From positions 3,844,001-3,908,000 of the forward strand of contig NZ_CP035704.1 in the NCBI RefSeq assembly GCF_004168365.1: a stretch of DNA of 64,000 nt, given 5' to 3'. Under the pieces are notes generated by a model, which searched no databases, had not been told where the DNA came from, and saw only the letters and a list, made by a program, of their open reading frames with translations. This document shows positions 7,358 through 15,675 of the stretch, in pieces. Position 1 is the first letter of the stretch. Each line of letters begins with the position of its first letter. Position numbers and translations under genes: made by a program. This stretch comes from Pseudolysobacter antarcticus (GTDB lineage: Bacteria; Pseudomonadota; Gammaproteobacteria; Xanthomonadales; Rhodanobacteraceae).

Positions 7358-9688
7358 TCAAACTTCGCGTGACTGCAATGCGCGCTCGACTTCCTTGCGT
7401 TCGTGATCCGACAAACGCGCCGCTGCGGCATGGCAACGCGTGATCAAATCCGCGTCGCCAGGCATGCGTTCGATCAACTCCTTCAGCAAGCGGCTAGCCT
7501 CGTAATCTGAGCCGATCGAATTCGCATCATCGAGAATTCCCGATGCCGACACCTTGCCAAAACCTGGGGCATTGATCAGCGCCGTCAAGGCCTCGCGATG
7601 CTCGTAATCCGAGCTGATATTGCGCGCCGCCTGCAGATAGGCCGGTGCAATCGTGTCGGCGTTATCGACGTGCTGCAACACGCTTTGCACCAGGCTACGG
7701 CGCTCGTAATCGGAGGAGATGCTCTCGGCGCCGGCGAGGATCTGTCGCAATAAAACGTCATCGTTCCTGACGTTTTTCAGCAGCGCTTCGAGCGTGCGTC
7801 GATGCTCGTAATCCGAGCTGATACCGGCCACCGCAGTCATCCATGCCGCACGCGAGAGATGCCCGGCCAGCGACTGCGGCGCGACCGCCACGAGCAGTTC
7901 GGCACGCTCGTAATCCGAGCTCACATCGCCCACCAAGGTGAGCATGTGCGCGAGCAAGGCATCATCGAATTTCTGTTGCGTGAACAGCGTCTGCAAGGCT
8001 TGGCGTTTTTCATAATCCGAACCGATTGCCGCCGTCAGGTCGAGCACTTGATCGAGATCCTTGCCGCGCAAGCTGGTTTGTTTCGACAGTTCGATGATGT
8101 AACGCGAGCGGCCCGAATCGGAATCGATCAGGGCGATTTCAGCGAGCACCGCCGCGACGCCGCCACGCTTGAGAAAACGCTGTACGCGCGCTTCGGCATC
8201 GAAGCCACCGCTACGCAATACCGCGGGAATCACCTGCGCCAGCCAAGCGCGCGCATCGGCGTCGAGCGCTTGTTCGTGATCGTGCAGCCAATAGCGCCGT
8301 TCGATCGCACCATCGACCAGACGGTACTCGATGCGGCGTGCATTACCATCATGGTCCTGCTCGATGCTGGCGGTGCCGGTCAGGCTTTCGATGTCGTTTT
8401 CGCTCTCATTGAACGACACCTTGCCGTTGATCCTGACATCCAGCGTGCCTTGCCTGTCGCGCGTACGGATCAGTGTGTGATCGTCATCGATCGAGATGTG
8501 ATATTCGGCGCCTGATACATGCGCCTTCGGCGCGGTGGGTGGTTTCGGCGCAACCGGTACGGCCGGCGGCGTCGGCACATCGGCGTGCGCAAACTGCAGC
8601 CCCGGCAGGATCATGGAAAAACCCATCAGCAAGGTGGTGACCAGGCACGCGCCCAGCCAGCCGGTTCGTAAAGTATTCATAGGTGCTCCTTCAAGCAGTT
8701 GATCGACACGTTGCATAAGTGGTGAACGGCGCTGCGCCATCGCGGCCGCAGGTGACCATCCAGCGTGGCCATTGCTGCGCTGCTGCAGGCAAGCCACCAG
8801 ACATTCGGCGAGCGCATGCGCGCCATTCGGTGCTCTAGCCGCGGCAGCATCGCAGGCCAGCTCGGCGCATTCCTCGATACGTCGCCGCGCGAGATGCGTG
8901 AGCGGCACGAACCACAATAACGATTGCCAGATCGCGATGATTCGCCGCCAGCGCGGATCACGCCGTTGCAGATGAGCGAACTCATGCGCGAGCGCCGCCT
9001 GCAGTTGCGCGCGAGACCACTGCAAACGCGCCCAACGCGGCAGCACGATGTAGTGGCCGATCGCGAATGGCGAATCGATGTGATCCAGCTCGAACAGTCG
9101 TGGCGCGGATCGCCCGGCTGCGTCCGCAAGCGTGTCCAACATGTCCGTTGCGGACAGATCGTGGACAGCGTGTGCATCACATAATAATTGCCGAAGTTGC
9201 CACTCGGCGCGCAGCAAACGCGCGAGCTGCATGAGTGCGCCGGCCAGCCACAGCGAGAGCAACGGCAGGATCAAAACGTGTGGAATCTGCCATGACGAAA
9301 CGCTGGCGCTGATTTGTGCATCGATCGGCGCGCTGCCGATTTTTGTGGCGCGCTGCGGTGCTTGTTCTAGCATTGCGACATGTTGCAAATCGCTAGCGGC
9401 TTTCGGTTTGTGCTGGATATCGGATGACGCTCTCACGCGCGTCGCAACCGTTGTGCTGACTGGGGTAACGCCGTGTACGGCGAATCTCAGCGCAGTCGGC
9501 AGCGGGATCGGCAAAAATGCGATCGATGCCGTCAACGCGCCACCGAACAGCGCGCTGCGCCAGAGCAGTTCGCGCCAGGCCAAACGCAATTTCAAGGTCG
9601 TATCAAGCAGCCAGGCGCAGGCCAGCAGCAGCATGGCGTGCATGGCGACGGTGAGCAGCCACGCCACAAAATGGGTCACATCAATCAT
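7358..9688 (-). CDS. M56 (BlaR1/MecR1-type) membrane metallopeptidase with SDYE repeats
   Basis: A 776-residue membrane zinc peptidase paired with a BlaI repressor. The N-terminal half has hydrophobic segments near residues 10-30, 45-65 and 135-160 and the zinc motif HEFAH (235-239) with a downstream ELACD (276-280). A further membrane segment lies at 344-362, followed by a Pro-rich linker. The C-terminal region lacks any penicillin-binding motif. Instead, residues 523-776 are a helical array with a 34-residue period built on SDYE (listed separately). Translation starts at the ATG overlapping the last eight bases of blaI, so the two genes are coupled. By analogy with BlaR1, signal binding would trigger proteolysis that removes BlaI. 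The signal is not a beta-lactam on sequence grounds, and no beta-lactamase gene is adjacent. Confidence 0.9.
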   Translation of the reverse strand: MIDVTHFVAWLLTVAMHAMLLLACAWLLDTTLKLRLAWRELLWRSALFGGALTASIAFLPIPLPTALRFAVHGVTPVSTTVATRVRASSDIQHKPKAASDLQHVAMLEQAPQRATKIGSAPIDAQISASVSSWQIPHVLILPLLSLWLAGALMQLARLLRAEWQLRQLLCDAHAVHDLSATDMLDTLADAAGRSAPRLFELDHIDSPFAIGHYIVLPRWARLQWSRAQLQAALAHEFAHLQRRDPRWRRIIAIWQSLLWFVPLTHLARRRIEECAELACDAAAARAPNGAHALAECLVACLQQRSNGHAGWSPAAAMAQRRSPLMQRVDQLLEGAPMNTLRTGWLGACLVTTLLMGFSMILPGLQFAHADVPTPPAVPVAPKPPTAPKAHVSGAEYHISIDDDHTLIRTRDRQGTLDVRINGKVSFNESENDIESLTGTASIEQDHDGNARRIEYRLVDGAIERRYWLHDHEQALDADARAWLAQVIPAVLRSGGFDAEARVQRFLKRGGVAAVLAEIALIDSDSGRSRYIIELSKQTSLRGKDLDQVLDLTAAIGSDYEKRQALQTLFTQQKFDDALLAHMLTLVGDVSSDYERAELLVAVAPQSLAGHLSRAAWMTAVAGISSDYEHRRTLEALLKNVRNDDVLLRQILAGAESISSDYERRSLVQSVLQHVDNADTIAPAYLQAARNISSDYEHREALTALINAPGFGKVSASGILDDANSIGSDYEASRLLKELIERMPGDADLITRCHAAAARLSDHERKEVERALQSREV
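7361..8122 (-). repeat. 34-residue SDYE repeat array inside the M56 peptidase
   Basis: Coding tandem repeat. SDYE starts at residues 557, 591, 625, 659, 693 and 727, exactly 34 residues (102 bp) apart. A degenerate SDSG unit precedes it at 523 and SDHE follows at 760. Each unit reads roughly (I/V)-(S/G)-SDYE-(H/R/K)-R, then a Leu/Ala-rich helix, a short turn and a second helix. At DNA level this gives a recurring CTCGTAATC on the plus strand. The period and composition suggest an alpha-solenoid similar in size to TPR units. Confidence 0.93.
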
Positions 9689-10070
9689 GGGATTTTCCCT
9701 TGCCGAGTTTGCGCCGCAACTGATCCAGATCACCCGGCGCCGTGTCGCCTTCTTGCACCAGATGTGCCATCAGCGCTTTATGGTCGCCAGCGAACAAACT
9801 CGCGATCAGATCGCTGACCATCGAGCGCCGCACTTCGGACTCACTCACGAGCGCGCGATAAATCAATTGGCGACCATCACGACGCAAAGCGACCGCGCCG
9901 CGTTTTTCCAGTCGCGTCAGCAAGGTCGCAACCGTGGTGTGCTTTATGCCGCGCTCGCCGGCCAGCACATCGGCCACCTCCGCGGTGCTGACTTCGCCGC
10001 GCTGCCACAGCACGCGCATCACCGCGGCCTGCAGTTCGCTCAGAGCTATATCGCGTTTCTTGCTTGTCAT
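9681..10070 (-). CDS. BlaI/MecI/CopY-family transcriptional repressor
   Basis: A 129-residue winged-helix repressor. The N-terminal part shows the family pattern LSELQAAVMRVLWQRGEVST, then TTVATLLTRLEKRGAVALRR and RQLIYRALVSESEVRRSMV. The C-terminal part is the dimerisation helix with a BlaI-like cleavage region. It is first in an operon with the M56 peptidase and is divergent from etfB. Two dyads of BlaI type lie immediately upstream, implying autorepression. The target set beyond its own operon is unknown. Confidence 0.93.
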   Translation of the reverse strand: MTSKKRDIALSELQAAVMRVLWQRGEVSTAEVADVLAGERGIKHTTVATLLTRLEKRGAVALRRDGRQLIYRALVSESEVRRSMVSDLIASLFAGDHKALMAHLVQEGDTAPGDLDQLRRKLGKGKSHD

Positions 10071-10079
10071 CGGAATTCT

Positions 10080-10107
10080 TCTACAGCTGTCGTACTACAG
10101 TTGTAGA
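10080..10107. promoter_or_regulatory. Tandem BlaI-type operators
   Basis: Two dyads sit 10-37 bp upstream of the repressor start. Site 2 is the perfect palindrome CTACAGTTGTAG (10095-10106). Site 1 is the weaker CTACAGCTGTCG (10081-10092). Their centres are 14 bp apart. They match the known BlaI/MecI operator type with TACA/TGTA half-sites. The sites probably overlap the operon promoter. Confidence 0.75.
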
Positions 10108-10335
10108 ACATCACTCCGAAAAACACAAGCAGGCCGAAAGTCATGGTCATTTTTCGCGAATGTTTTTTGCTCGCCTTTTGGGGCGAAACATCTTTTAGCG
10201 TCCGCCATTCGGGCTACCCACAAACATGCGCAATCACCGCGGGATTACCGCAAAGACAATCCACGCTACAATTGCGCATTGTCTTGCTCACTCTGCCGCG
10301 TTCCGCGTCGGCGCAAACCTTGGGAATACCCGTAC

Positions 10336-11082
10336 ATGAAAATCCTGGTGGGTTACAAACGCGTGGTGGACTACAACGTCCGCATTCAGGTCAAACCCGA
10401 TGGTTCCGGCGTGGTTACCGACGGCGTGAAACTCTCGGTCAATCCGTTCGACGAGATCGCGCTCGAAGAAGCGCTGCGGCTGCGCGAGAAAGGCATCGCC
10501 ACCGAAGTCATCGTCGCCACGATCGGCCCGCCGGATGCGCAAGCGCACCTGCGCAACGGCTTGGCGATGGGCGCGAATCGCGCGATCCATATCACCACCA
10601 CCGAGGCGATTCAGCCGCTCACCGCGGCGCGCGCCTTGCTCAAGCTAATCGAGAAAGAACAGCCGCAGATCGTGATCCTCGGCAAACAGGCGATCGATGA
10701 CGACGCCAATCAGACCGGCCAGATGCTCGCCGCGTTGTGGGGCCGACCGCAGGCGACGTTCGCCTCGAAAGTCGAAGTGACCGGCGCCGTGGCGCGAGTC
10801 ACGCGCGAGATCGATGCGGGTCTCGAAACCATCGAAGTCGATCTGCCCGCGGTGATCACCACCGACCTGCGTTTGAACGAGCCGCGTTTCATCAAGCTGC
10901 CCGACATCATGAAAGCGAAGGCCAAGCCGCTCGAAACAATCACGCTGGAATCGCTCGGCGTGGAATCCGGCGATCATCTCAAGACCACAAGTTACGCTCC
11001 GCCGGCCAAACGCACGCGTGGCGTGATGGTCAAGGATGTGCCCGAACTGATCGCCGCATTGAAGGCCAAAGGCCTGCTCTGA
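10336..11082 (+). CDS. etfB: Electron transfer flavoprotein subunit beta
   Basis: The small subunit of ETF, which binds AMP and, with EtfA, carries electrons from acyl-CoA and other dehydrogenases to ETF-QO. The 248-residue protein begins MKILVGYKRVVDYNV and shows VKLSVNPFDEIALEEALRL, then VILGKQAIDDDANQTGQMLA and the signature DLRLNEPRFIKLPDIMKAK. The start at 10336 matches the family N-terminus; a longer open frame upstream is rejected because it lacks homology. The gene is followed by etfA after 68 bp. A 265-bp divergent region separates it from blaI. Confidence 0.97.
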   Translation: MKILVGYKRVVDYNVRIQVKPDGSGVVTDGVKLSVNPFDEIALEEALRLREKGIATEVIVATIGPPDAQAHLRNGLAMGANRAIHITTTEAIQPLTAARALLKLIEKEQPQIVILGKQAIDDDANQTGQMLAALWGRPQATFASKVEVTGAVARVTREIDAGLETIEVDLPAVITTDLRLNEPRFIKLPDIMKAKAKPLETITLESLGVESGDHLKTTSYAPPAKRTRGVMVKDVPELIAALKAKGLL

Positions 11083-11150
11083 TTTCGGCTGCATCGTTTT
11101 TATCGTGAACCGCCGCGGATCGCTTCCGCGCCACCACCAAGAGATTTCGC

Positions 11151-12092
11151 ATGAGCAAGATTCTGATCGTCGCCGAACATGACCACGGCAAACTCAATCC
11201 GAGCACGGCCAAGTGCGTGACCTGCGCACTGCAGATGGGCGCGGACTCGGTCGATATTCTGGTGCTGGCCGCCGACCCAACCGCGATCGCCGCCGAAGCC
11301 GCGCGCATCGACGGCGTGACTCGTATCGTGACCATCGCCAACGCGGCCAATGAACACGCGCTCGCTGCGGTGCTCGCGCCGCAAGTTGCCGCAGCGGCGG
11401 CCGGTTATACGCATGTGCTCGGACCATCGACCACGTTCGGCAAAGATCTTCTGCCGCGTGTCGCCGGCTTGCTCGGCGTGGCGCAGGTTTCCGACATCAT
11501 GAAAGTGCAGGACGCCTACACCTTCCAGCGCCCGATCTACGCCGGCAACGCGATCATCACGGTCGAAGCGGCGAAAGATCATGTCGTGGTCGCGACGGTG
11601 CGCAATGCCTCGTATGCCGCGGCGAATTCCGGCAGCAATACGGCACCGATCGAAGTGTCGAATATCACCGCGGAAATTCCGACGCATACGCGTTTCGTCG
11701 ACCTGCAAGCCGGCGCCACCGATCGCCCCGACTTGCAGACCGCGAGCCGCGTAGTTTCGGGCGGTCGCGCCCTCGGCTCGAAGGAAAATTTCGAGATCAT
11801 TTTCAAACTCGCCGACAAGCTCGGCGCCGGTGTCGGGGCGTCACGCGCCGCGGTCGATGCGGGTTACGTGCCGAGCGACATGCAGGTCGGCCAGACCGGC
11901 AAGATCATCGCACCCGAACTCTATGTCGCAGTCGGCATCTCGGGCGCGATCCAGCATCTGACCGGCATCAAGGACGCCGGCACGATCGTCGCGATCAACA
12001 AGGACGGCGAAGCACCGATCTTCGAAATCGCCGATTTCGGCCTCGTGGGTGACCTGTTCAAACTCGTGCCGGAACTCGAACAGGCGCTGTAA
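11151..12092 (+). CDS. etfA: Electron transfer flavoprotein subunit alpha
   Basis: The large subunit of ETF, carrying the FAD. The 313-residue protein starts [19 protein letters not shown]. The C-terminal FAD domain contains [17 protein letters not shown], then [39 protein letters not shown], and [20 protein letters not shown]. All are canonical EtfA signatures. It is co-directional with etfB and almost certainly in the same transcript. Confidence 0.97.
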   Translation: MSKILIVAEHDHGKLNPSTAKCVTCALQMGADSVDILVLAADPTAIAAEAARIDGVTRIVTIANAANEHALAAVLAPQVAAAAAGYTHVLGPSTTFGKDLLPRVAGLLGVAQVSDIMKVQDAYTFQRPIYAGNAIITVEAAKDHVVVATVRNASYAAANSGSNTAPIEVSNITAEIPTHTRFVDLQAGATDRPDLQTASRVVSGGRALGSKENFEIIFKLADKLGAGVGASRAAVDAGYVPSDMQVGQTGKIIAPELYVAVGISGAIQHLTGIKDAGTIVAINKDGEAPIFEIADFGLVGDLFKLVPELEQAL

Positions 12093-12180
12093 AAACGCCT
12101 GGCCATCGGGCTCGCGCAAACGTGCTGGCGCTCGGTTTAATCTGCACAGACTTTGCGCTGTGAGCGAACGGAGAGTTGCG

Positions 12181-13635
12181 TTGCACGAAGCTGATGAGCA
12201 CCCACCGAGCCCGAGCGCGGATCTTGATATCCCGCTCTGCGTCGATCTCGACGGCACGTTGCTGCGCTCGGATTTGCTGCTCGAATCGGCGCTCAGCCTG
12301 CTGCGTCGCAATCCATTTTATCTGCTGAGTTTTGTCGTGTGGCTGATCCATGGCAAAGCGCGATTGAAGCGCGAGATTGCGTTGCGCGCGAATGTCGACG
12401 TGAGCCTGCTGCCGTACGACACGCGCGTGCTGACATGGCTGCGCGACGAAAATATCGCGCGCAAAAAAGTGCTGTGCAGCGCCAGCGATCGGTTGCTGGT
12501 GGATGCGGTCGCCAACTATCTTGGCGGCTTCGACACGGTGCTCGCGAGCGATGGTCTCGTGAATCTTTCCGGCTCACGCAAGGCGCAGGCGCTGGTCGAA
12601 AATTATTCCGAGCGCGGTTTCGATTACGCCGGCAATGCCGCGCCGGATATGCAGGTGTGGTCGCACGCGCGGCAAGCCATCGTCGTCAATGCCAGTCCGG
12701 CGTTATTGCGGCGTGCGCGAAAAGCATTTTCGGTGACGCAGGTTTTCGCGCGCGAAAAATCCGGCGTGCGGATCTGGGTGCGCGCGTTGCGCCTGCATCA
12801 GTGGCTGAAAAATCTGCTGATCTTTTTGCCGCTGCTCGCCGCCCACATGCTGTTTGCACCGCAGGCAATTCAGCGCTCGATAGTCGCATTTTTCTGCTTC
12901 GGCCTGTGTGCCTCGGGCGTGTATCTGCTGAACGATCTGCTCGATCTCGAATCGGATCGTCGCCATCCGCGCAAACGTTTGCGCCCGTTTGCCGCGGGCA
13001 CATTATCGCTGGTTGCCGGGCTGGTCGCCGCACCACTGCTCGCGCTGATTTCGTTCGCTCTCGCATTGTTTCTTTCGCCGATATTCGCCGCGGTTTTGCT
13101 CAGTTATTACGCGCTGACCCTGGCGTATTCGTTCGCCCTCAAACGTATCGCGATGCTCGATGCGATCGTGCTCGGCGCGCTCTACACAGTGCGCATCGTT
13201 GCCGGCACGGTGGCTATTCGCACCGCGTTGTCGTTCTGGTTGCTCGCGTTCTCGATGTTCCTGTTCCTGAGCTTGGCGATGCTCAAGCGCTACACCGAAT
13301 TGCGCGGTCTGCGCGACGCCGGCCAGACCGAAGCGAGCGGTCGCGGTTACGCGGTCGATGACTTGCCGCTGATCGAATCCCTTGGCGGTTCCAGCGGATT
13401 TCTCAGCGTGCTGGTGCTCGCGCTATACATCAACAGCACCGCGAGCGAGGTGCTGTATCGCCATCCACAAATGCTGTGGATGCTGTGTCCGTTGTTGTTG
13501 TACTGGGTCAGCCGCGCGTGGTTGATCGCACATCGCGGCGCGATGCATGACGATCCCGTCGTATTCGCGCTGCTCGATCGTATCAGCCGCATCATCTTGG
13601 TGTTGTGCGGCGCTGCCATCGTCGGAGCGATCTGA
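12181..13635 (+). CDS. HAD phosphatase-UbiA prenyltransferase fusion (DPPR synthase-like)
   Basis: Two fused domains. Residues about 15-200 form an HAD hydrolase: motif I DLDGTLL (Asp22 and Asp24), a motif II serine in LCSASDRLLV, Lys in GSRKAQALVE, and a motif IV-like YAGNAAPDMQVW. Residues about 205-484 are a UbiA-family membrane prenyltransferase with NDLLDLESD (251-259) and the second helix pair YSFALKRIAMLDAIVLGALY. In mycobacteria the matching UbiA enzyme transfers 5-phosphoribose from PRPP to polyprenyl phosphate. The product must be dephosphorylated before oxidation by DprE1, a step the HAD domain could do. TTG at 12181 was chosen for its GGAGAG site; GTG at 12160 is possible. The stop overlaps the next ATG. 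Domains are clear; the reaction is inferred. Confidence 0.88.
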   Translation: MHEADEHPPSPSADLDIPLCVDLDGTLLRSDLLLESALSLLRRNPFYLLSFVVWLIHGKARLKREIALRANVDVSLLPYDTRVLTWLRDENIARKKVLCSASDRLLVDAVANYLGGFDTVLASDGLVNLSGSRKAQALVENYSERGFDYAGNAAPDMQVWSHARQAIVVNASPALLRRARKAFSVTQVFAREKSGVRIWVRALRLHQWLKNLLIFLPLLAAHMLFAPQAIQRSIVAFFCFGLCASGVYLLNDLLDLESDRRHPRKRLRPFAAGTLSLVAGLVAAPLLALISFALALFLSPIFAAVLLSYYALTLAYSFALKRIAMLDAIVLGALYTVRIVAGTVAIRTALSFWLLAFSMFLFLSLAMLKRYTELRGLRDAGQTEASGRGYAVDDLPLIESLGGSSGFLSVLVLALYINSTASEVLYRHPQMLWMLCPLLLYWVSRAWLIAHRGAMHDDPVVFALLDRISRIILVLCGAAIVGAI

Positions 13636-14930
13636 TGCCGACCGTCGGCAGCAGTTGGGGGCGCTATCCGCACGTCACCCAGAACATCGTGCCGCTGCAT
13701 TGGCGTGGCGCCGAGTTGCCCACGCCTGACGGCACCCTGCTCGCCTATGGCAACGGCCGCAGTTATGGCGACAGTTGTCTGAACGATGCCGGCAATCTGC
13801 TGGTTACGCGTGGACTGGATCGGTTGATCGCGTTCGATCCAGGCAGCGGAATTCTGCGCTGCGAGGCCGGCGTTTTGTTCAGCGAAATTCTCGATCTGGT
13901 GATACCGCAAGGCTGGTTTCTGCCAGTGCTGCCGGGTACGAAATTCATCACGGTCGGTGGCGCGATCGCCAACGATGTGCACGGCAAGAATCATCATCGC
14001 GCGGGCACGTTCGGCGAGCATGTGCGGCAGTTCGAATTGCTGCGTTCGGACGGGTCGCGTCTGCTATGCGACCGTACGCAAAATTCAGAACTTTTCCACG
14101 CCAGCATCGGTGGACTCGGCCTGACCGGTTTGATTGTGTGGGCAGAATTTTCGCTGCAGCGCATCGCCGGGCCGTGGCTCGCGACCGAAACTCTGCGCTT
14201 TGAAAATCTCGCGGAATTTTTCGCGCTGTCGAGTGCTTCCGAAAAAGATTACGAATACAGCGTCGCCTGGATCGACTGCTGCGCGCCAGAAGCCAAGCTC
14301 GGCCGTGGCTTGTTCATGCGCGCCAATCATGCACAGGTGAGCAATGCAAAACGTCCACCGCGGCAACGCCATCTGCGCATGCCGTTCACGCCGCCGCTGT
14401 CGCTGGTCAATCGCGCCAGCCTGCGTCTGTTCAACACGCTGTATTATCACCGCCCAATCGCGGCGCATGGACTGAGTCATTACGAACCGTTTTTCTTTCC
14501 GCTGGATTCGATCGCCGAGTGGAATCGCATGTACGGCCCGCGCGGATTTCTGCAGTATCAATGTCTGGTGCCGCCGCAAAATTCTGCAGAAGTCGTCGCC
14601 GAGTTGTTGCGCATCATCGCGCGCAGCGGCACGGGATCTTTCCTCGCCGTGCTCAAGACATTCGGCGAGCGCGAGGCGGCGGGGCTGATGTCGTTTGCGC
14701 GCACCGGCACCACGCTGGCGCTGGATTTTGCGAACGCCGGACCGAGCACATTTGCGCTGCTCGATCGGCTCGATGCGGTGGTCGCTGCGGCCAGCGGTTC
14801 GGTGTATCCGGCCAAGGACGCACGCATGAGCAGCGCACATTTTCGTCAGTATTTTCCGCAATGGGAAAAATTGCAAACCCATATCGATCCGAAATTCTCA
14901 TCGAGTTTCTGGCGGCGAGTCACGGAGTAA
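13635..14930 (+). CDS. DprE1-like FAD-dependent polyprenylphosphoryl-ribose 2-oxidase
   Basis: A 431-residue FAD oxidase of the VAO/DprE1 family, predicted to oxidise the 2-OH of polyprenyl-phosphoryl-ribose to the keto sugar, the first half of a 2'-epimerisation to arabinose. FAD-binding motifs are GNGRSYGDSC (39-48) and TVGGAIANDVHGKNHH. The C-terminal stretch YPAKDARM (K394) aligns with the catalytic-site Lys418 region of M. tuberculosis DprE1. The segment GTTLALDF places Ala362 at the position of Cys387, the residue attacked by benzothiazinones. The ATG overlaps the UbiA stop (TGATG), and the DprE2-like gene follows after 7 bp. Family assignment is strong; the substrate is inferred from the trio. 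Confidence 0.88.
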   Translation: MPTVGSSWGRYPHVTQNIVPLHWRGAELPTPDGTLLAYGNGRSYGDSCLNDAGNLLVTRGLDRLIAFDPGSGILRCEAGVLFSEILDLVIPQGWFLPVLPGTKFITVGGAIANDVHGKNHHRAGTFGEHVRQFELLRSDGSRLLCDRTQNSELFHASIGGLGLTGLIVWAEFSLQRIAGPWLATETLRFENLAEFFALSSASEKDYEYSVAWIDCCAPEAKLGRGLFMRANHAQVSNAKRPPRQRHLRMPFTPPLSLVNRASLRLFNTLYYHRPIAAHGLSHYEPFFFPLDSIAEWNRMYGPRGFLQYQCLVPPQNSAEVVAELLRIIARSGTGSFLAVLKTFGEREAAGLMSFARTGTTLALDFANAGPSTFALLDRLDAVVAAASGSVYPAKDARMSSAHFRQYFPQWEKLQTHIDPKFSSSFWRRVTE

Positions 14931-14937
14931 ATATTAC

Positions 14938-15675
14938 ATGCGCAGAGTCCTCATCATCGGTGCGACATCGGCCATCGCGGAAGCCACCGCGCGTCTTTTG
15001 GCCGCGCGCGGCGACAGCTTGTTTCTGGTCGCACGCGATGCCGATCGACTGCAAACCATCGCCACCGATCTCGGCGTGCGCGGCGCAGTGCGCGTGGCGA
15101 CCGCAACTTTGGAAGTCACCGATTTCGACGCACATGCCGCGGTCATCAACGCGGCCAGCCTCGCGCTCGGCGGCATCGATACCGTGCTGATCGCGCACGG
15201 TACGTTGTCGGATCAAATCGAATGCCAAGGATCGGTCGATGCGTTGCGTCGCGAGTTCGTGATCAATGCACTTAGCACGATGGCACTGCTCACGCCGCTG
15301 GCGAACCTGCTCGAAGCGCAAGGTTTCGGTACGCTCGCAGTGATTTCCTCGGTCGCCGGTGATCGCGGTCGGCAGAGCAATTATGTCTACGGCTCGGCCA
15401 AGGCTGCGCTGTCGGTTTTCCTCGGTGGATTGCGCCAGCGTCTAGCGAAATCGAAGGTCAACGTGCTGACGATCAAACCGGGATTTGTCGATACGCCGAT
15501 GACTGCAGCGTTCAAGAAAAGCGCGCTGTGGGCGCAGCCGGCACAAATCGCCACGGGCATCGTCAACGCGATCGATCGTGGTCGCAGCGTCGTTTATCTG
15601 CCATGGTTCTGGAGCATCATCATGCTGATCATCCGCAGCATTCCCGAACCGATTTTCAAACGCCTCAAGCTCTGA
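14938..15675 (+). CDS. DprE2-like short-chain reductase
   Basis: A 245-residue SDR, predicted to reduce the 2-keto sugar made by the DprE1-like enzyme and so give polyprenyl-phosphoryl-arabinose. It has the Rossmann motif GATSAIA (8-14), NAG-equivalent IAHGTL, catalytic Ser137/138 (VISSVAGDRG), and Tyr151/Lys155 (YGSAK). The C-terminal hydrophobic tail with LPWFWSIIMLIIRSIPEPIF is typical of DprE2 and suggests membrane association. Its position directly after the DprE1-like gene, 7 bp away, is the main support for the specific role. Confidence 0.86.
   Translation: MRRVLIIGATSAIAEATARLLAARGDSLFLVARDADRLQTIATDLGVRGAVRVATATLEVTDFDAHAAVINAASLALGGIDTVLIAHGTLSDQIECQGSVDALRREFVINALSTMALLTPLANLLEAQGFGTLAVISSVAGDRGRQSNYVYGSAKAALSVFLGGLRQRLAKSKVNVLTIKPGFVDTPMTAAFKKSALWAQPAQIATGIVNAIDRGRSVVYLPWFWSIIMLIIRSIPEPIFKRLKL

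Noticed and set aside
7450-8030. Regularly spaced CTCGTAATC repeats that look like a CRISPR array or tandem satellite
   Set aside because: They lie in frame inside the M56 peptidase gene and encode the SDYE motif every 34 residues. The units diverge between anchors and there are no conserved 25-40 bp direct repeats.
7358-10070. A beta-lactam resistance operon
   Set aside because: BlaI and a BlaR1-type peptidase are present, but the sensor half has no penicillin-binding motifs and no beta-lactamase or PBP gene is adjacent.
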